Of a stretch of 64,000 nucleotides of DNA, positions 36,284 through 45,031 are shown piece by piece. Each line of letters begins with the position of its first letter. Position 1 is the first letter of the stretch. The notes under the pieces were generated by a model that did no database searches, was not told the DNA's origin, and saw nothing but the letters and a program-made list of their open reading frames with translations. Position numbers and translations under genes: made by a program. The stretch comes from Anaerolineaceae bacterium (GTDB lineage: Bacteria; Chloroflexota; Anaerolineae; Anaerolineales; Anaerolineaceae): the NCBI GenBank assembly GCA_016841365.1, contig JAENZI010000005.1:1-64000 (forward strand), in the 5' to 3' direction.

Positions 36284-37264
36284 CTAATAACCGGCTTTTA
36301 GATCCACTTTGTTCGGAATCGGTTGATCCCGGTTAGCGGCATTCAACAAGGCAGCCAGGGCATGGGCTCGTTGGTGCTCCACTTCCTCAACCATTCCGCC
36401 GCGGTGCGGGCTGAGCACAAAATTTTCAAGTTCACCAAATGGCAAATCTGCAGGTGGGGTATCCGTCCTGGCTTCTTTAGATTCTGGATAGTGATACCAA
36501 ACATCGCTGCCGGCAGAACGTAAGTGACCGCTTTTCAGGGCTGCATACAATGCATGCTGGTTGACAATCGGCCCGCGGCCAATGTTGACGAGAATTGACC
36601 CCTTAGGCATTGCCATGATTTCTTCCTCGCCGATCAGGTCTTCAGTCTCCTCTGTTAGCGGGAGGGCGATCAATAAAACATCAGCCTTGGGTAGGAGGTC
36701 GTGTAATTGGTTGTCGGAAAAAATCTTAACGTTTAATTCGCCCTGGTACTGTTCTGGGTGCTTTTTTGTCGCAATCACATTCATCCCAAGACCCAAACAA
36801 TAGGCACCTAAAGCCTGGCCAATTTCTCCAAAACCGAGGATCAGTGCAGTTCTTCCCCGCAGCATAATCGCTTTGGTTTGTTGGTATCGGGGTGTCCAAT
36901 CGTTTTTCCGCAGTGCCTGATCCATGGGGACTATGAATTTCGCTGCGGAGAGCAACAGTGCAAAACCAAGCTCGGCTGTGTTGAAGTTGTTATGATGAAG
37001 ATTGTGAATTGAAATTTGCGGGTAATCCACCATGAGTCCCCGGGTTTCTTCCGGAACCCCTGCCCAGGGCACAACAACAGCGCGCAGGTTGGGGCTTGCC
37101 TCAAGCCATGCTTTGGATGGTGTCGGATAAATCAAGATTTCGTAATCCGCAGGTGTTGGTATCTCGCTGCCAATCGTGATGTTGATATCCTCATCTAAAA
37201 GCGATTTCAACTCATCTGCAAATTCAGAGGATTGAAGTCGATAAAAATGTACTTGTAATGACAT
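36284..37264 (-). CDS. D-isomer-specific 2-hydroxyacid dehydrogenase family protein
   Basis: The NAD(P) fold is seen in LILGFGEIGQALGAYCLGLGMNV; the catalytic arginine, glutamate and histidine positions correspond to NIGRGPIVN, the segment near LPFGELENFV, and SPHRGG. The length of 326 residues is normal. It reduces a 2-oxoacid or oxidises a D-2-hydroxyacid; the substrate is unknown. The N-terminal substrate domain is divergent. GGAG precedes the start codon. Confidence 0.88.
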   Translation of the reverse strand: MSLQVHFYRLQSSEFADELKSLLDEDINITIGSEIPTPADYEILIYPTPSKAWLEASPNLRAVVVPWAGVPEETRGLMVDYPQISIHNLHHNNFNTAELGFALLLSAAKFIVPMDQALRKNDWTPRYQQTKAIMLRGRTALILGFGEIGQALGAYCLGLGMNVIATKKHPEQYQGELNVKIFSDNQLHDLLPKADVLLIALPLTEETEDLIGEEEIMAMPKGSILVNIGRGPIVNQHALYAALKSGHLRSAGSDVWYHYPESKEARTDTPPADLPFGELENFVLSPHRGGMVEEVEHQRAHALAALLNAANRDQPIPNKVDLKAGY

Positions 37265-37709
37265 TATTCTCCTTATGTGGCTAAAATTTTCAGACCTTCA
37301 CAAATAGACTACTTTATTTGAAGAGGTTTCCTCGTCACTCACGCAAGGTTGTTGACGTTAACCTTTATAATGTAAATGATACCTGCTAATTTATTAGATT
37401 TAGAGTTTTCGACACAGAAATCAGGCAACGAGTATCTGGAAAGAGCGTTGTGATTAAAATGCCTCACTCATAACTTTTTTGAGTTAGACAGTTTCAGACA
37501 AATTAATTATAATCAAACCTGTATTTGGATTTACCGGTATTTTTCCCCCTTTATTGGTAAGGTTTTTGCTGTTGCACGACTTGATTTGGAGGTGAATGCG
37601 ACGATATAGCGCAACTAACATTTGATAAAGGAGGTAAAAATCGAAAGTTTTCTCATTTGACTTCAAAATATTCCCATAAACAAAGACTATATGAAGGAGA
37701 TTAAGGAAA
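37265..37709 (+). promoter_or_regulatory. Leader region of the BMP-type importer with a short upstream ORF and an orphan ribosome site
   Basis: This 445-bp gap lies between divergent genes. TATAAT boxes occur at 37366 and 37508, but neither has a good -35 at 16-18 bp, so no promoter is firmly called. A 9-codon ORF (37596-37625, MRRYSATNI) follows GGAGGT at 37588-37593. Two bases after its stop comes a perfect ribosome-binding core AAAGGAGGT (37627-37635) that has no ATG, GTG or TTG at a usable distance. The genuine ribosome site of the lipoprotein gene (GAAGGAG) comes later. No tRNA or known riboswitch is recognised. Confidence 0.5.
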
Positions 37710-38855
37710 ATGAAATTCAAGGCTTGGATTGGTTTGACCTTATTGTTGATCGTGGCGATTCTGGTCTCTGGTTGTACACCAGAACCTGAAGTTGAGGAGC
37801 CTGAAATTGCGCCCGAAACAGAAGCCACTGAAGAAGAGGTTGCTGAAGAACCCACAGAACCATTTAGAATTGCCTTTGTTTATATTGGCCCTCCTGGTGA
37901 CCTTGGTTGGACATTTGAACATGACCGGGGCCGTTTGATGCTCGAAGAGGAATTTGGTGATCTCATCGAGACAACCTATATCGAAAATGTTGAAGAGGGC
38001 CCAGATTCAGCGAGGATCATGCGCGATTATGCCCAACAGGGGTATGACATGATCTTTGCTACCTCGTTTGGCTACATGGATCACATGGCTGAGGTCGCAG
38101 CAGAATTCCCGGATGTTATTTTTGAACACTGTTCCGGCTATAAGACGGCTGACAATATGGCTACTTATTTTGGGCGCATCTATCAACCGCGCTATCTTTC
38201 GGGTATCGTCGCTGGCTTGATGACCGAAACCAACAGCATCGGCTACGTTGCAGCCATGGAAATCCCTGAAGTGATCCGGGGTTTGAATGCCTTTACTTTG
38301 GGCGTCCGATCCGTGAATCCTGAAGCTGAAGTCCGGCTCGTATGGACAAATACCTGGTACGATCCGGTTTTAGAGCGTGAGGCAGCGGTATCCCTGCTTG
38401 ACCAGGGTGTAGATATCATCGCCCAGCATCAGGATACTACAGAACCTCAAAAAGCTGCTCAGGAACGTGGCATGTTGAGCATTGGTTACGACTCCGACAT
38501 GGGTCAGTTTGTTGGTGATTCAGTTCTCACCAGCGCCATGTGGAACTGGGGAACCTATTATATCGACACTGTTGGTAAAGCGCTGGACGGCACATGGGAA
38601 TCCCATCAATTCTGGGGCTCCATGGATGATGATATTGTCATGTTAGCTGATTTCAGCGGTTTAGTACCTCAGGAAGTTATTGATGAGGTCGAAGCAGCAA
38701 AAGAACGCATTCTTACTGGTGACGATGTCTTCTGCGGTCCAATTAATAATCAGAATGGACAGGAAATGGTGGCGGAAGGCGAATGTATGAGCGATTCAGA
38801 TATGTTGAATATGAGTTGGCTCGTTGAGGGTGTCATCGGATCAGTTTCACAATAA
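37710..38855 (+). CDS. BMP family ABC transporter substrate-binding lipoprotein
   Basis: A lipoprotein signal ends in the lipobox LVSGC with the modified cysteine at C22, followed by a Glu/Pro-rich linker. The mature part fits the BMP/PnrA family: FRIAFVYIGPPGDLGWTFEHD, GYDMIFATSFGYMDHMAEVAAEFPDV and SIGYVAAMEIPEVIRGLNAFTLGVR. The characterised members bind purine nucleosides, so nucleoside uptake is the first guess; other BMP proteins bind different ligands. It heads the operon and is followed by a terminator-like hairpin, which would raise its level above the membrane subunits. Confidence 0.92.
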   Translation: MKFKAWIGLTLLLIVAILVSGCTPEPEVEEPEIAPETEATEEEVAEEPTEPFRIAFVYIGPPGDLGWTFEHDRGRLMLEEEFGDLIETTYIENVEEGPDSARIMRDYAQQGYDMIFATSFGYMDHMAEVAAEFPDVIFEHCSGYKTADNMATYFGRIYQPRYLSGIVAGLMTETNSIGYVAAMEIPEVIRGLNAFTLGVRSVNPEAEVRLVWTNTWYDPVLEREAAVSLLDQGVDIIAQHQDTTEPQKAAQERGMLSIGYDSDMGQFVGDSVLTSAMWNWGTYYIDTVGKALDGTWESHQFWGSMDDDIVMLADFSGLVPQEVIDEVEAAKERILTGDDVFCGPINNQNGQEMVAEGECMSDSDMLNMSWLVEGVIGSVSQ

Positions 38856-38863
38856 CACTTACT

Positions 38864-38892
38864 GGGGGTAAGGCCAGGCCTTACCCCCTTTT
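38864..38892 (+). terminator. Intrinsic terminator between lipoprotein and ATPase genes
   Basis: An 11-bp stem (38864-38874 with 38878-38888) with a 3-base loop, followed by TTTT. It probably lets only part of the message through to the ATPase and permease genes; a separate promoter downstream is not evident. Confidence 0.85.
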
Positions 38893-38940
38893 CTCTTATT
38901 TTTATTAAGTCATTATCTTCAATTTTCTTCATGTGAATTT

Positions 38941-40488
38941 ATGGACAATCAACAATTACAAGTAGTATTAGAAATGCGGGGGATAACCAAACGATTTCCG
39001 GGCGTGCTCGCGAATGACAAGGTTGACCTTACCTTAAATGCGGGTGAGGTTTTAGCTCTCTTGGGAGAGAACGGTGCAGGTAAAAGCACATTAATGAATG
39101 TGCTGATCGGCCTATATCGGCAGGATGAGGGCGAAATTTATTTGGGGGGTAAGCGGGTTGAAATTCATTCACCCTCTGACGCTGCAGACCTGGGGATTGG
39201 TATGGTGCACCAGAACTTCAAATTGGTTCGCACGATGACCGTCGCTGAAAATATCATTCTCGGATTGAAGGATTTGCCTTTCATTCCCAAAATCCAGGAA
39301 GTAACAAAACGCATCAAGGCACTTTCGGATCAATATCATCTAAAAGTTGATCCATCTGCCTATATTTGGCAGCTCAGCGTAGGTGAGCAGCAACGTGTGG
39401 AAATTCTCAAATTGATTTACCGTGGTGCTTCGATATTGATTTTGGATGAACCCACAGCCGTTTTGACGCCCCAAGAAGCACAAGAACTGGAGCATGTACT
39501 TGAAATCCTTACTTCAGAGGGGAAATCAGCTATCTTCATCACTCACAAAATGGAAGAGGTGATGGCTTTTTCAGATCGAGTCCTGGTACTGCAGCAGGGC
39601 AAGCTGATTGCTTCGCGGAATACCGACGAAACCTCACCGCAAGAGCTAGCCAGGTTGATGGTCGGCAGGGAGGTTCTCTTCCGATTGGATAAGGAGCCCT
39701 GTCAACCGGGTGATACTGTGTTGGAATTAAAAGACATTTGTGCCATGGACAACAGGGGTTTGCCGGCGTTGAATGACCTTTCGCTTGAAATTAAGAGTGG
39801 AGAGATCTTGGGGATTGCCGGTGTTGCCGGCAATGGTCAAAATCACCTGGCAGAAGTCGTTACCGGGCTGAAAAAGCCATCCAAGGGACAGGTCATCTTA
39901 AATGGCAAGGATGTCACGCAAAACTCGCCGCTGCAGATGATCCAATCAGGCGTGAGTTATATCCCAGCAGATCGAATCGGTATGGGTGCAGTCGGAAATA
40001 TGGCTGTATCTGAAAATCTCTCGATGAAAGGGTATCGCAAAGAACCGATCACAAGGAACGGTATATTACAGCCCAAGCAAATTACAAAATTTGCCAAAAA
40101 TCTGATCGAGTTATTCAGAATTGCGACACCCACACCTGCCACACGGATAAAATTTCTTTCAGGCGGAAATATTCAAAAAGCGATCCTGGCGAGAGAGATC
40201 GATTCTTGTTCAGGATTAATGGTCGCGGTTTATCCATCTCGCGGTTTGGATGTCGGTGCCACGGAATCTGTGCGGAAAATGCTCCTTGATCAGCGGCAAA
40301 GAGGTTTGGCAGTTCTGTTGATCTCAGAGGATCTCGATGAGCTGTTGTCTATCTCTGATCGAATTGCAGTGCTGTTTGATGGCAGGATCATGGGTGTTGT
40401 TCCTTCAGAACATGTAGATAGTGAGACCTTGGGTTTGATGATGGGTGGTGTCCCAATCTCAGCCCTGCCTGATGAAGCGGTATCCTGA
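38941..40488 (+). CDS. Two-domain ABC importer ATPase of the NupO/YufO type
   Basis: The 515-residue protein has two ATPase domains. The first has Walker A LLGENGAGKSTLM and signature LSVGEQQR with Walker B ILILDEPTAVL. The second has the altered Walker A GVAGNGQNHL (no lysine), signature LSGGNIQK and a Walker B region VAVYPSRGLDVG. A weakened second domain is usual for nucleoside and sugar importers of this class. It serves the BMP lipoprotein and the two permeases that follow. Confidence 0.93.
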   Translation: MDNQQLQVVLEMRGITKRFPGVLANDKVDLTLNAGEVLALLGENGAGKSTLMNVLIGLYRQDEGEIYLGGKRVEIHSPSDAADLGIGMVHQNFKLVRTMTVAENIILGLKDLPFIPKIQEVTKRIKALSDQYHLKVDPSAYIWQLSVGEQQRVEILKLIYRGASILILDEPTAVLTPQEAQELEHVLEILTSEGKSAIFITHKMEEVMAFSDRVLVLQQGKLIASRNTDETSPQELARLMVGREVLFRLDKEPCQPGDTVLELKDICAMDNRGLPALNDLSLEIKSGEILGIAGVAGNGQNHLAEVVTGLKKPSKGQVILNGKDVTQNSPLQMIQSGVSYIPADRIGMGAVGNMAVSENLSMKGYRKEPITRNGILQPKQITKFAKNLIELFRIATPTPATRIKFLSGGNIQKAILAREIDSCSGLMVAVYPSRGLDVGATESVRKMLLDQRQRGLAVLLISEDLDELLSISDRIAVLFDGRIMGVVPSEHVDSETLGLMMGGVPISALPDEAVS

Positions 40489-40516
40489 ATAAGGATATTA
40501 GAGGAGTAATTTATTT

Positions 40517-41629
40517 ATGCGTGTGGTTTTTGAAAAGCGACAATCAATATCACGCCAGGCGATGGTATTGGTGCCTGTGCTTTCTTTTTTTGCTGCATTA
40601 CTTTTAGGCGCCATATTGCTGCTTAGCTCGGGAGCAAATCCAATTACAACCTACGTTGCGATGTTGCGCGGCGCCTTTGGATCCACCTATTCATTTTCTG
40701 AAACACTTGTCAAGGCCATCCCTTTGATGTTGACAGGTTTGGGGGTCGCAGTTGCCTTCAAAATGCGTTTTTGGAATATCGGTGCTGAAGGTCAATTCGT
40801 TTGGGGTGGGATAGCAGGCACCTTTGTAGCTTTGTTCCTCAGTCAATACATTCCAGATCCATTATTACTTCCTGCTGTGATCCTTGGCGGCACGATTGCA
40901 GGCGCAATTTGGGCAGGGATTCCTGCAGTGTTAAAGGCTTACATCGGTGTTGATGAGACTTTGACATCTCTCATGTTGAATTACGTGGCGATTCTTTATG
41001 CCCAATACCTGTTTTATGGACCGTGGCGTGACCCAGAGGGCTATGGCTTCCCAGGGACTGCTTTATTCCCAGAGGCTGCCTGGCTGCCGAGGCTTCTGAA
41101 CCGTGCCCACCTTGGTTTAGTGTTTGCTTTTATTGCGGCCTTAGTTTTGTGGTTTATTTTCAACCGCACTCGATGGGGTTTTGAACTAAAAATCATTGGC
41201 GAAAATAAGACTGCGGCAGAATACCTGGGAATTAAAATCGCACGAAACATTGTGCTTGCTCTGCTTCTCTCTGGTGCCCTGAGTGGTTTGGCAGGCGCCA
41301 GTGAAGTAGCGGGATTATCCCGCCGCCTTCAAACCGGGTTTTCTATGGGTTATGGTTACACAGCAATTATTGTCGCTTGGATGGCACAACTGAAGTCGAT
41401 CCCGGTGTTGTTTGTCGCCGTGTTGATGGCAGCCTTGCTGGTAGGCGGGGATCAGGTTCAACTCACCATGGGGCTGCCATCTTCAGTTGGCCTTGTTTTA
41501 CAGGGATTGATCCTATTCCCTATGTTGGCAGGCAGTTTGTTTACCGAATATCGACTCAGGATCATCCGCCAGAAGAATGAGCCGTCAATCAGCCCTGATC
41601 AAGAAATTGAATCGGAGTTGCAATCATGA
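40517..41629 (+). CDS. ABC importer permease, NupP/YufP type
   Basis: A 370-residue membrane protein with about eight to nine helices. FKMRFWNIGAEGQFVWGGIAG, SLMLNYVAILYAQYLFYGPWRDPEGYGFPG and LSGLAGASEVAGL are typical for the first permease of BMP-dependent importers. AGAGGAG precedes the start codon at a normal distance. Its stop overlaps the start of the next permease by 4 bp. Confidence 0.92.
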   Translation: MRVVFEKRQSISRQAMVLVPVLSFFAALLLGAILLLSSGANPITTYVAMLRGAFGSTYSFSETLVKAIPLMLTGLGVAVAFKMRFWNIGAEGQFVWGGIAGTFVALFLSQYIPDPLLLPAVILGGTIAGAIWAGIPAVLKAYIGVDETLTSLMLNYVAILYAQYLFYGPWRDPEGYGFPGTALFPEAAWLPRLLNRAHLGLVFAFIAALVLWFIFNRTRWGFELKIIGENKTAAEYLGIKIARNIVLALLLSGALSGLAGASEVAGLSRRLQTGFSMGYGYTAIIVAWMAQLKSIPVLFVAVLMAALLVGGDQVQLTMGLPSSVGLVLQGLILFPMLAGSLFTEYRLRIIRQKNEPSISPDQEIESELQS

Positions 41630-42579
41630 TCGCGTTACTGACTTCCATTTTAGCCATCACACTTCGAGCAGGAACCTCGCTGGTATACGCCACGATGGGA
41701 GAAATTTACACTGAAAATTCCGGTGTTCTCAACCTTGGCATAGAAGGCATGATGTTACTCAGTGCTGTATCAGGATTTGCTGCGGCTTATTATTCAGGGT
41801 TTGTGTGGGTAGGGTTCCTGATTGCAATGCTGGTAGGAGGTATTTTAGCGGCGATACACGCCTTTTTGAGTGTCACCATGCGAGCTAATCAGGTGGTCAG
41901 CGGTCTTAGTATCACTTTATTTGGCACAGGCATGGCATCATTTCTGGGTCAGCGTTTAGGCCCTGAATCGAACAATTATTATCTCGCTGGCATGGTTGGC
42001 CCCCGTCTGCAGACGATTTCTATTCCCGGGTTGAGCCAGATTCCTGTCATTGGAGCGTTGTTTAATCAGGACATCTTAACTTACATCATTTATTTGCTGG
42101 TACCTTTAGCCTGGTTTTATCTTTATAAAACCCGCAATGGGCTTAACCTGAGGGCGGTAGGTGAAGACCCGCAAACCGCTGATGCGATGGGCATCAATGT
42201 GACAAGAACCCGCTATATTTACACGATCATCGGGGGACTTCTGGTCGGTCTGGGAGGCGCGCATCTTTCACTTTCTTATACGCCAGGATGGTCTGAGAAT
42301 ATCACGGGTGGGCGTGGGTGGATTGTGATCGCACTGGTGATATTTGCTATGTGGAACCCGGGCAGGGCGTTTTTAGGTGCGCTGATCTTTGGCGGGATCA
42401 ACGCTGTTCAATTTCGTTTACAGGCTTCTGGTACGAATATCCCGGCATCATTCCTAAATATGATGCCATATATTATGACCGTGCTGGTTTTGGTGCTCAT
42501 TACTTGGTGGGAGGCATTAAGTAAACGGATCGGAGCACCTGCCGCGTTAAGCACACCGTATATGCGCGAAGATAAATAG
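41626..42579 (+). CDS. ABC importer permease, NupQ/YufQ type
   Basis: A 317-residue second permease with the segments YATMGEIYTENSGVLNLGIEGMM, TMRANQVVSGLSITLFGTG, DPQTADAMGINVTRTRY and GRGWIVIALVIFAMWNPGRAFLGALIFG of the family. The ATGA overlap with the first permease shows coupling. No clear terminator follows before 42657. Confidence 0.92.
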   Translation: MIALLTSILAITLRAGTSLVYATMGEIYTENSGVLNLGIEGMMLLSAVSGFAAAYYSGFVWVGFLIAMLVGGILAAIHAFLSVTMRANQVVSGLSITLFGTGMASFLGQRLGPESNNYYLAGMVGPRLQTISIPGLSQIPVIGALFNQDILTYIIYLLVPLAWFYLYKTRNGLNLRAVGEDPQTADAMGINVTRTRYIYTIIGGLLVGLGGAHLSLSYTPGWSENITGGRGWIVIALVIFAMWNPGRAFLGALIFGGINAVQFRLQASGTNIPASFLNMMPYIMTVLVLVLITWWEALSKRIGAPAALSTPYMREDK

Positions 42580-42657
42580 GGATATCTTTTACAAATTAAT
42601 TTTTCGACGTAAACGCCTTAAATAAAATTACAGATAATGCGTATAGTTTATTGTTTT

Positions 42658-43263
42658 CTATTCTGTAGGAGAATTCGTTTCATCACCAGTTCTTGATATT
42701 TCTGCCAAAACAAGCGTCAATAAAAATAAAATGATAAAAATGGATACCCCAAGCATCGCAAATTTTAAGATTGTGAATGCCTGTGCAACCCACACCAAGC
42801 TTGTGGGGTAGTTGGGGTAATTGTTAGTAATGTTAACAAACATAAAATTTTCAACCAAATCAAACACTGCTGCCAGAACGCTAAAAAGGGGGAGAACACT
42901 ACATGGTTTTTCTAATTTGTTCAATAACAGGCTGATCAAACCTGACAGAAATAGACCATAAACAATTGGAAAAGCAAGATCTGTGGTTAGATGCAGATAT
43001 TGATATGCTTGTCGTCCTTCAAGACCGATGGATGACAAGAATTGGTAAATTTTTTCCGGCGTCTAAGTGCCCATCACATCTGGAATGGTAAGATCAGGGC
43101 TGTTTTGGGTAACAGATTTCAGGCTTCCGGGTGAATTTGGTGAGTTAAAAAGAATCAAAACAATAATGATCAGAATGCCAAAAAATATAACGCGTTTCTT
43201 CGTTCCTAATTCACTGCAAAAGGACTGTATACCGATTTTTGCTGTAAGGGCTATCTTGTTCAT
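42658..43263 (-). pseudogene. Membrane protein gene interrupted by one in-frame amber codon
   Basis: Two pieces read in the same frame on the minus strand and are separated by a single TAG (plus 43063-43065). The first encodes 66 residues with one membrane helix (VIFFGILIIIVLILF), ending in DVMGT. After the stop, the frame continues with TPEKIYQFLSSIGLEGRQAY and three to four membrane helices to 42658. Without the stop it would be a 201-residue membrane protein. The segment after the stop resembles the Y-T/S-P-E-x-x-Y motif of small four-helix membrane proteins, so a Tyr codon may have become TAG. It could be a recent loss, a sequencing error or readthrough. Confidence 0.75.
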
Positions 43264-43387
43264 CGATGGACTTCCGTTTCAAGGGTTGAATGATTATTTC
43301 CATCATTCTAACTCAGAATGGCTGCATCAGGCTGAAAAAATGAATAAAATTTCAAAAAATTATTAACCTATTGTTAGCCTTACTTGA

Positions 43388-43416
43388 TTGACAGGTGTTT
43401 TAACTGGGATTATAAT
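43388..43416 (+). promoter_or_regulatory. Consensus sigma70 promoter of the antiporter leader
   Basis: TTGACA (43388-43393), 17 bp, TATAAT (43411-43416): a perfect match to the consensus. Transcription would begin near 43423, about 210 nt before the antiporter start codon. Confidence 0.9.
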
Positions 43417-43422
43417 CAACCC

Positions 43423-43596
43423 GGTTATAAAATATTGTAACAAGAAAACTTATGGATAAATTTCAAGAATTTCAAGCGCCGATAGAAGACGACCCTGAAG
43501 GGTGTTTAGGGGACCATTAGGCGCGCAGAACATTCCTTGAAATTATTTCAATGCAATTGCTCAGGGTCACGGTTCTGTGACCCTGATTTTATTTTG
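43423..43596 (+). ncRNA. Structured leader RNA with terminator, candidate riboswitch or attenuator
   Basis: Between the consensus promoter and the antiporter, nested helices can form: AATTTCAAG (43468-43476) with CTTGAAATT (43536-43544), GCGCC (43476-43480) with GGCGC (43520-43524) and ACCC (43492-43495) with GGGT (43500-43503) around a TGAA tetraloop. A 10-bp terminator stem (43561-43570 with 43577-43586) with TTTTATTTT follows. GACCCTGA at 43491-43498 equals the terminator's 3' arm at 43579-43586, so it can pair with the 5' arm at 43561-43568 and block the terminator. A 22-codon ORF (43452-43520) lies inside but has no ribosome site. I know no riboswitch class that matches. Confidence 0.6.
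43561..43595 (+). terminator. Intrinsic terminator in the leader of the antiporter gene
   Basis: TCAGGGTCAC (43561-43570) pairs with GTGACCCTGA (43577-43586) around a 6-base loop, followed by a T-rich tail (43587-43595). It ends before the antiporter's own ribosome site (GGAGAGG, 43615-43621). Confidence 0.88.
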
Positions 43597-43631
43597 GTCA
43601 ATTTTTGATTATTTGGAGAGGTCATTTCATT

Positions 43632-44666
43632 ATGCTCGATTTCTTATCACAAAGTTTACTGCTGCTGATATTGTCTGGGGCGATCTCGATTGCTATCCTG
43701 GTTGTTTCATCGAATGTCACAGTCAAAAAATTAACCGGGTTAGCGGGATATTTCCGTCTTTCCACAACCTTTATGGGTGTGACAGTCGTCTCGATTGCGA
43801 CCAGCATCCCCGAAATAGCCGCCCATTTTACTGCCTCAGTGGGTATTTTGAGCGGCACCCTTGATTATGAGGTCAGTTCGGCGATTGTCTTGGGTGCCAA
43901 TATTGGCTCTGATGTTGTGCAGCAAACGCTGATCATGGCGATGGTGGTTTTAATTGCTGGCGGACTCCACTTCAAACGGTATTTTCTGTGGAAGAGCATG
44001 ATCCCCATGATCGTCACAACCCTGATGTGTATTGTTTTAGGTATTGACGGAACCTACTCGCGTATCGACGGCATAATTTTGTTTGGATCATTTATCGCTT
44101 ATATGTATTATTTATATGTTGATGAGCGAAAGCATTACAAAGAGGAGGACCATGGGTTCACAGAAGATGGTGAAACACCGGAAGGTGTCCCTCAAAATGC
44201 AAAAGAAGCTTGGCGGGATGCATTTATTGCCTTGTTTACATTAGGTTTGACCATCGGCAGTGCAATGATTGCATTGCAGGTCACTGAAGTGGTTGTTGCT
44301 CGAACCGGCATTGGCGGTTCTTTAATCGGTGTTATGACCTTGGGTATCGCATCAGCGTTACCAGAGTTCATCACAGCGTATGCAGGCGTTCGTCATGGTG
44401 ACAGCGGCATATCTTTGGGCACGCTGGTTGGCAGCAACATCACCAATCCCCTGGTGGCGATTGGTGGGGGTGCCATAATCAGTACTTATTGGGTGCCGAG
44501 ACCATTAGTGGTTTGGGATTTACCCTGGGAAACGATCACAGGGGCAATCTTATGGGTTGTTTTATGGTTGAATAAGGGGAAATTAGGGAAATGGACAGCT
44601 TACTATTTGATTGGATTGTATTTTGTTTACGTCACCATGCGGATGATCTTCTTCTCGATTGATTAG
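43632..44666 (+). CDS. Sodium/calcium exchanger family antiporter
   Basis: A 344-residue cation antiporter of the CaCA superfamily with about ten helices in two halves. The two inverted alpha repeats are VTVVSIATSIPEIAAHFTAS (near 60) and GVMTLGIASALPEFITAYAGV (near 245), each with the acidic residue after Pro that binds cations, and each followed by GANIGSD or GSNITN. A charged cytoplasmic loop (YVDERKHYKEEDHGFTEDGE) joins the halves. The ATG at 43632 has GGAGAGG upstream; a TTG at 43605 is in frame but lacks a site. The exchanged ions are not shown by sequence. Confidence 0.92.
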   Translation: MLDFLSQSLLLLILSGAISIAILVVSSNVTVKKLTGLAGYFRLSTTFMGVTVVSIATSIPEIAAHFTASVGILSGTLDYEVSSAIVLGANIGSDVVQQTLIMAMVVLIAGGLHFKRYFLWKSMIPMIVTTLMCIVLGIDGTYSRIDGIILFGSFIAYMYYLYVDERKHYKEEDHGFTEDGETPEGVPQNAKEAWRDAFIALFTLGLTIGSAMIALQVTEVVVARTGIGGSLIGVMTLGIASALPEFITAYAGVRHGDSGISLGTLVGSNITNPLVAIGGGAIISTYWVPRPLVVWDLPWETITGAILWVVLWLNKGKLGKWTAYYLIGLYFVYVTMRMIFFSID

Positions 44667-44691
44667 AAGGAAAATCAAAAATACTGTAATA

Positions 44692-44719
44692 AAAAATTCG
44701 AGTTTTCACTCGAATTTTT
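44692..44719 (+). terminator. Bidirectional intrinsic terminator
   Basis: A 12-bp perfect stem (44692-44703 with 44708-44719) with a TTTC loop and A/T flanks, between the converging antiporter and PspC genes. Confidence 0.9.
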
Positions 44720-44727
44720 TTGTTGCT

Positions 44728-44931
44728 TTAAATGCGGTGTGCCTTTGGAACAATGATCCATAAAATCAGATAGGGAACCAATCCTGGCAATCCGCCAGGC
44801 AATAGTAATAGCAGGAAAGCCAGGCGAAACCAAAAGGCGCTGATCCCATAAAATTCAGCCAGACCACCACAAACGCCCGCAATAATTCGATTTCGACGAG
44901 ATCGACGTAATCTGTGTGGGGAAGTAGACAT
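44728..44931 (-). CDS. PspC domain protein
   Basis: A 67-residue PspC domain: RLRRSRRNRIIAGVCGGLAEFYGI, then one long hydrophobic segment (FWFRLAFLLLLLPGGLPGLVPYLILWIIV). The in-frame extension upstream is discarded because AAGGA stands before the ATG at 44931. PspC proteins are small inner-membrane proteins tied to envelope stress; this one has no added domain. It follows galK by 100 bp. Confidence 0.93.
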   Translation of the reverse strand: MSTSPHRLRRSRRNRIIAGVCGGLAEFYGISAFWFRLAFLLLLLPGGLPGLVPYLILWIIVPKAHRI

Positions 44932-45031
44932 AATTTCGATTTCCTTTCTCAAAACCTCTATTAAGTATACGGAAATCTCATGGCAAAGTCGCGAGGTGGC
45001 AAGATCCCCTGCTTGGGATATCTTTAGATGA

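Noticed and set aside
37352-37371. TTGACG and TATAAT as a promoter for the BMP importer
   Set aside because: The boxes are only 8 bp apart, which is too close for sigma70.
38941-40488. Second ATPase domain without Walker lysine as a mutation
   Set aside because: Weak second domains are usual in the BMP, ribose and nucleoside importer ATPases.
43452-43520. 22-codon ORF MDKFQEFQAPIEDDPEGCLGDH as a gene
   Set aside because: There is no ribosome site, and the bases are explained by the RNA helices of the leader.
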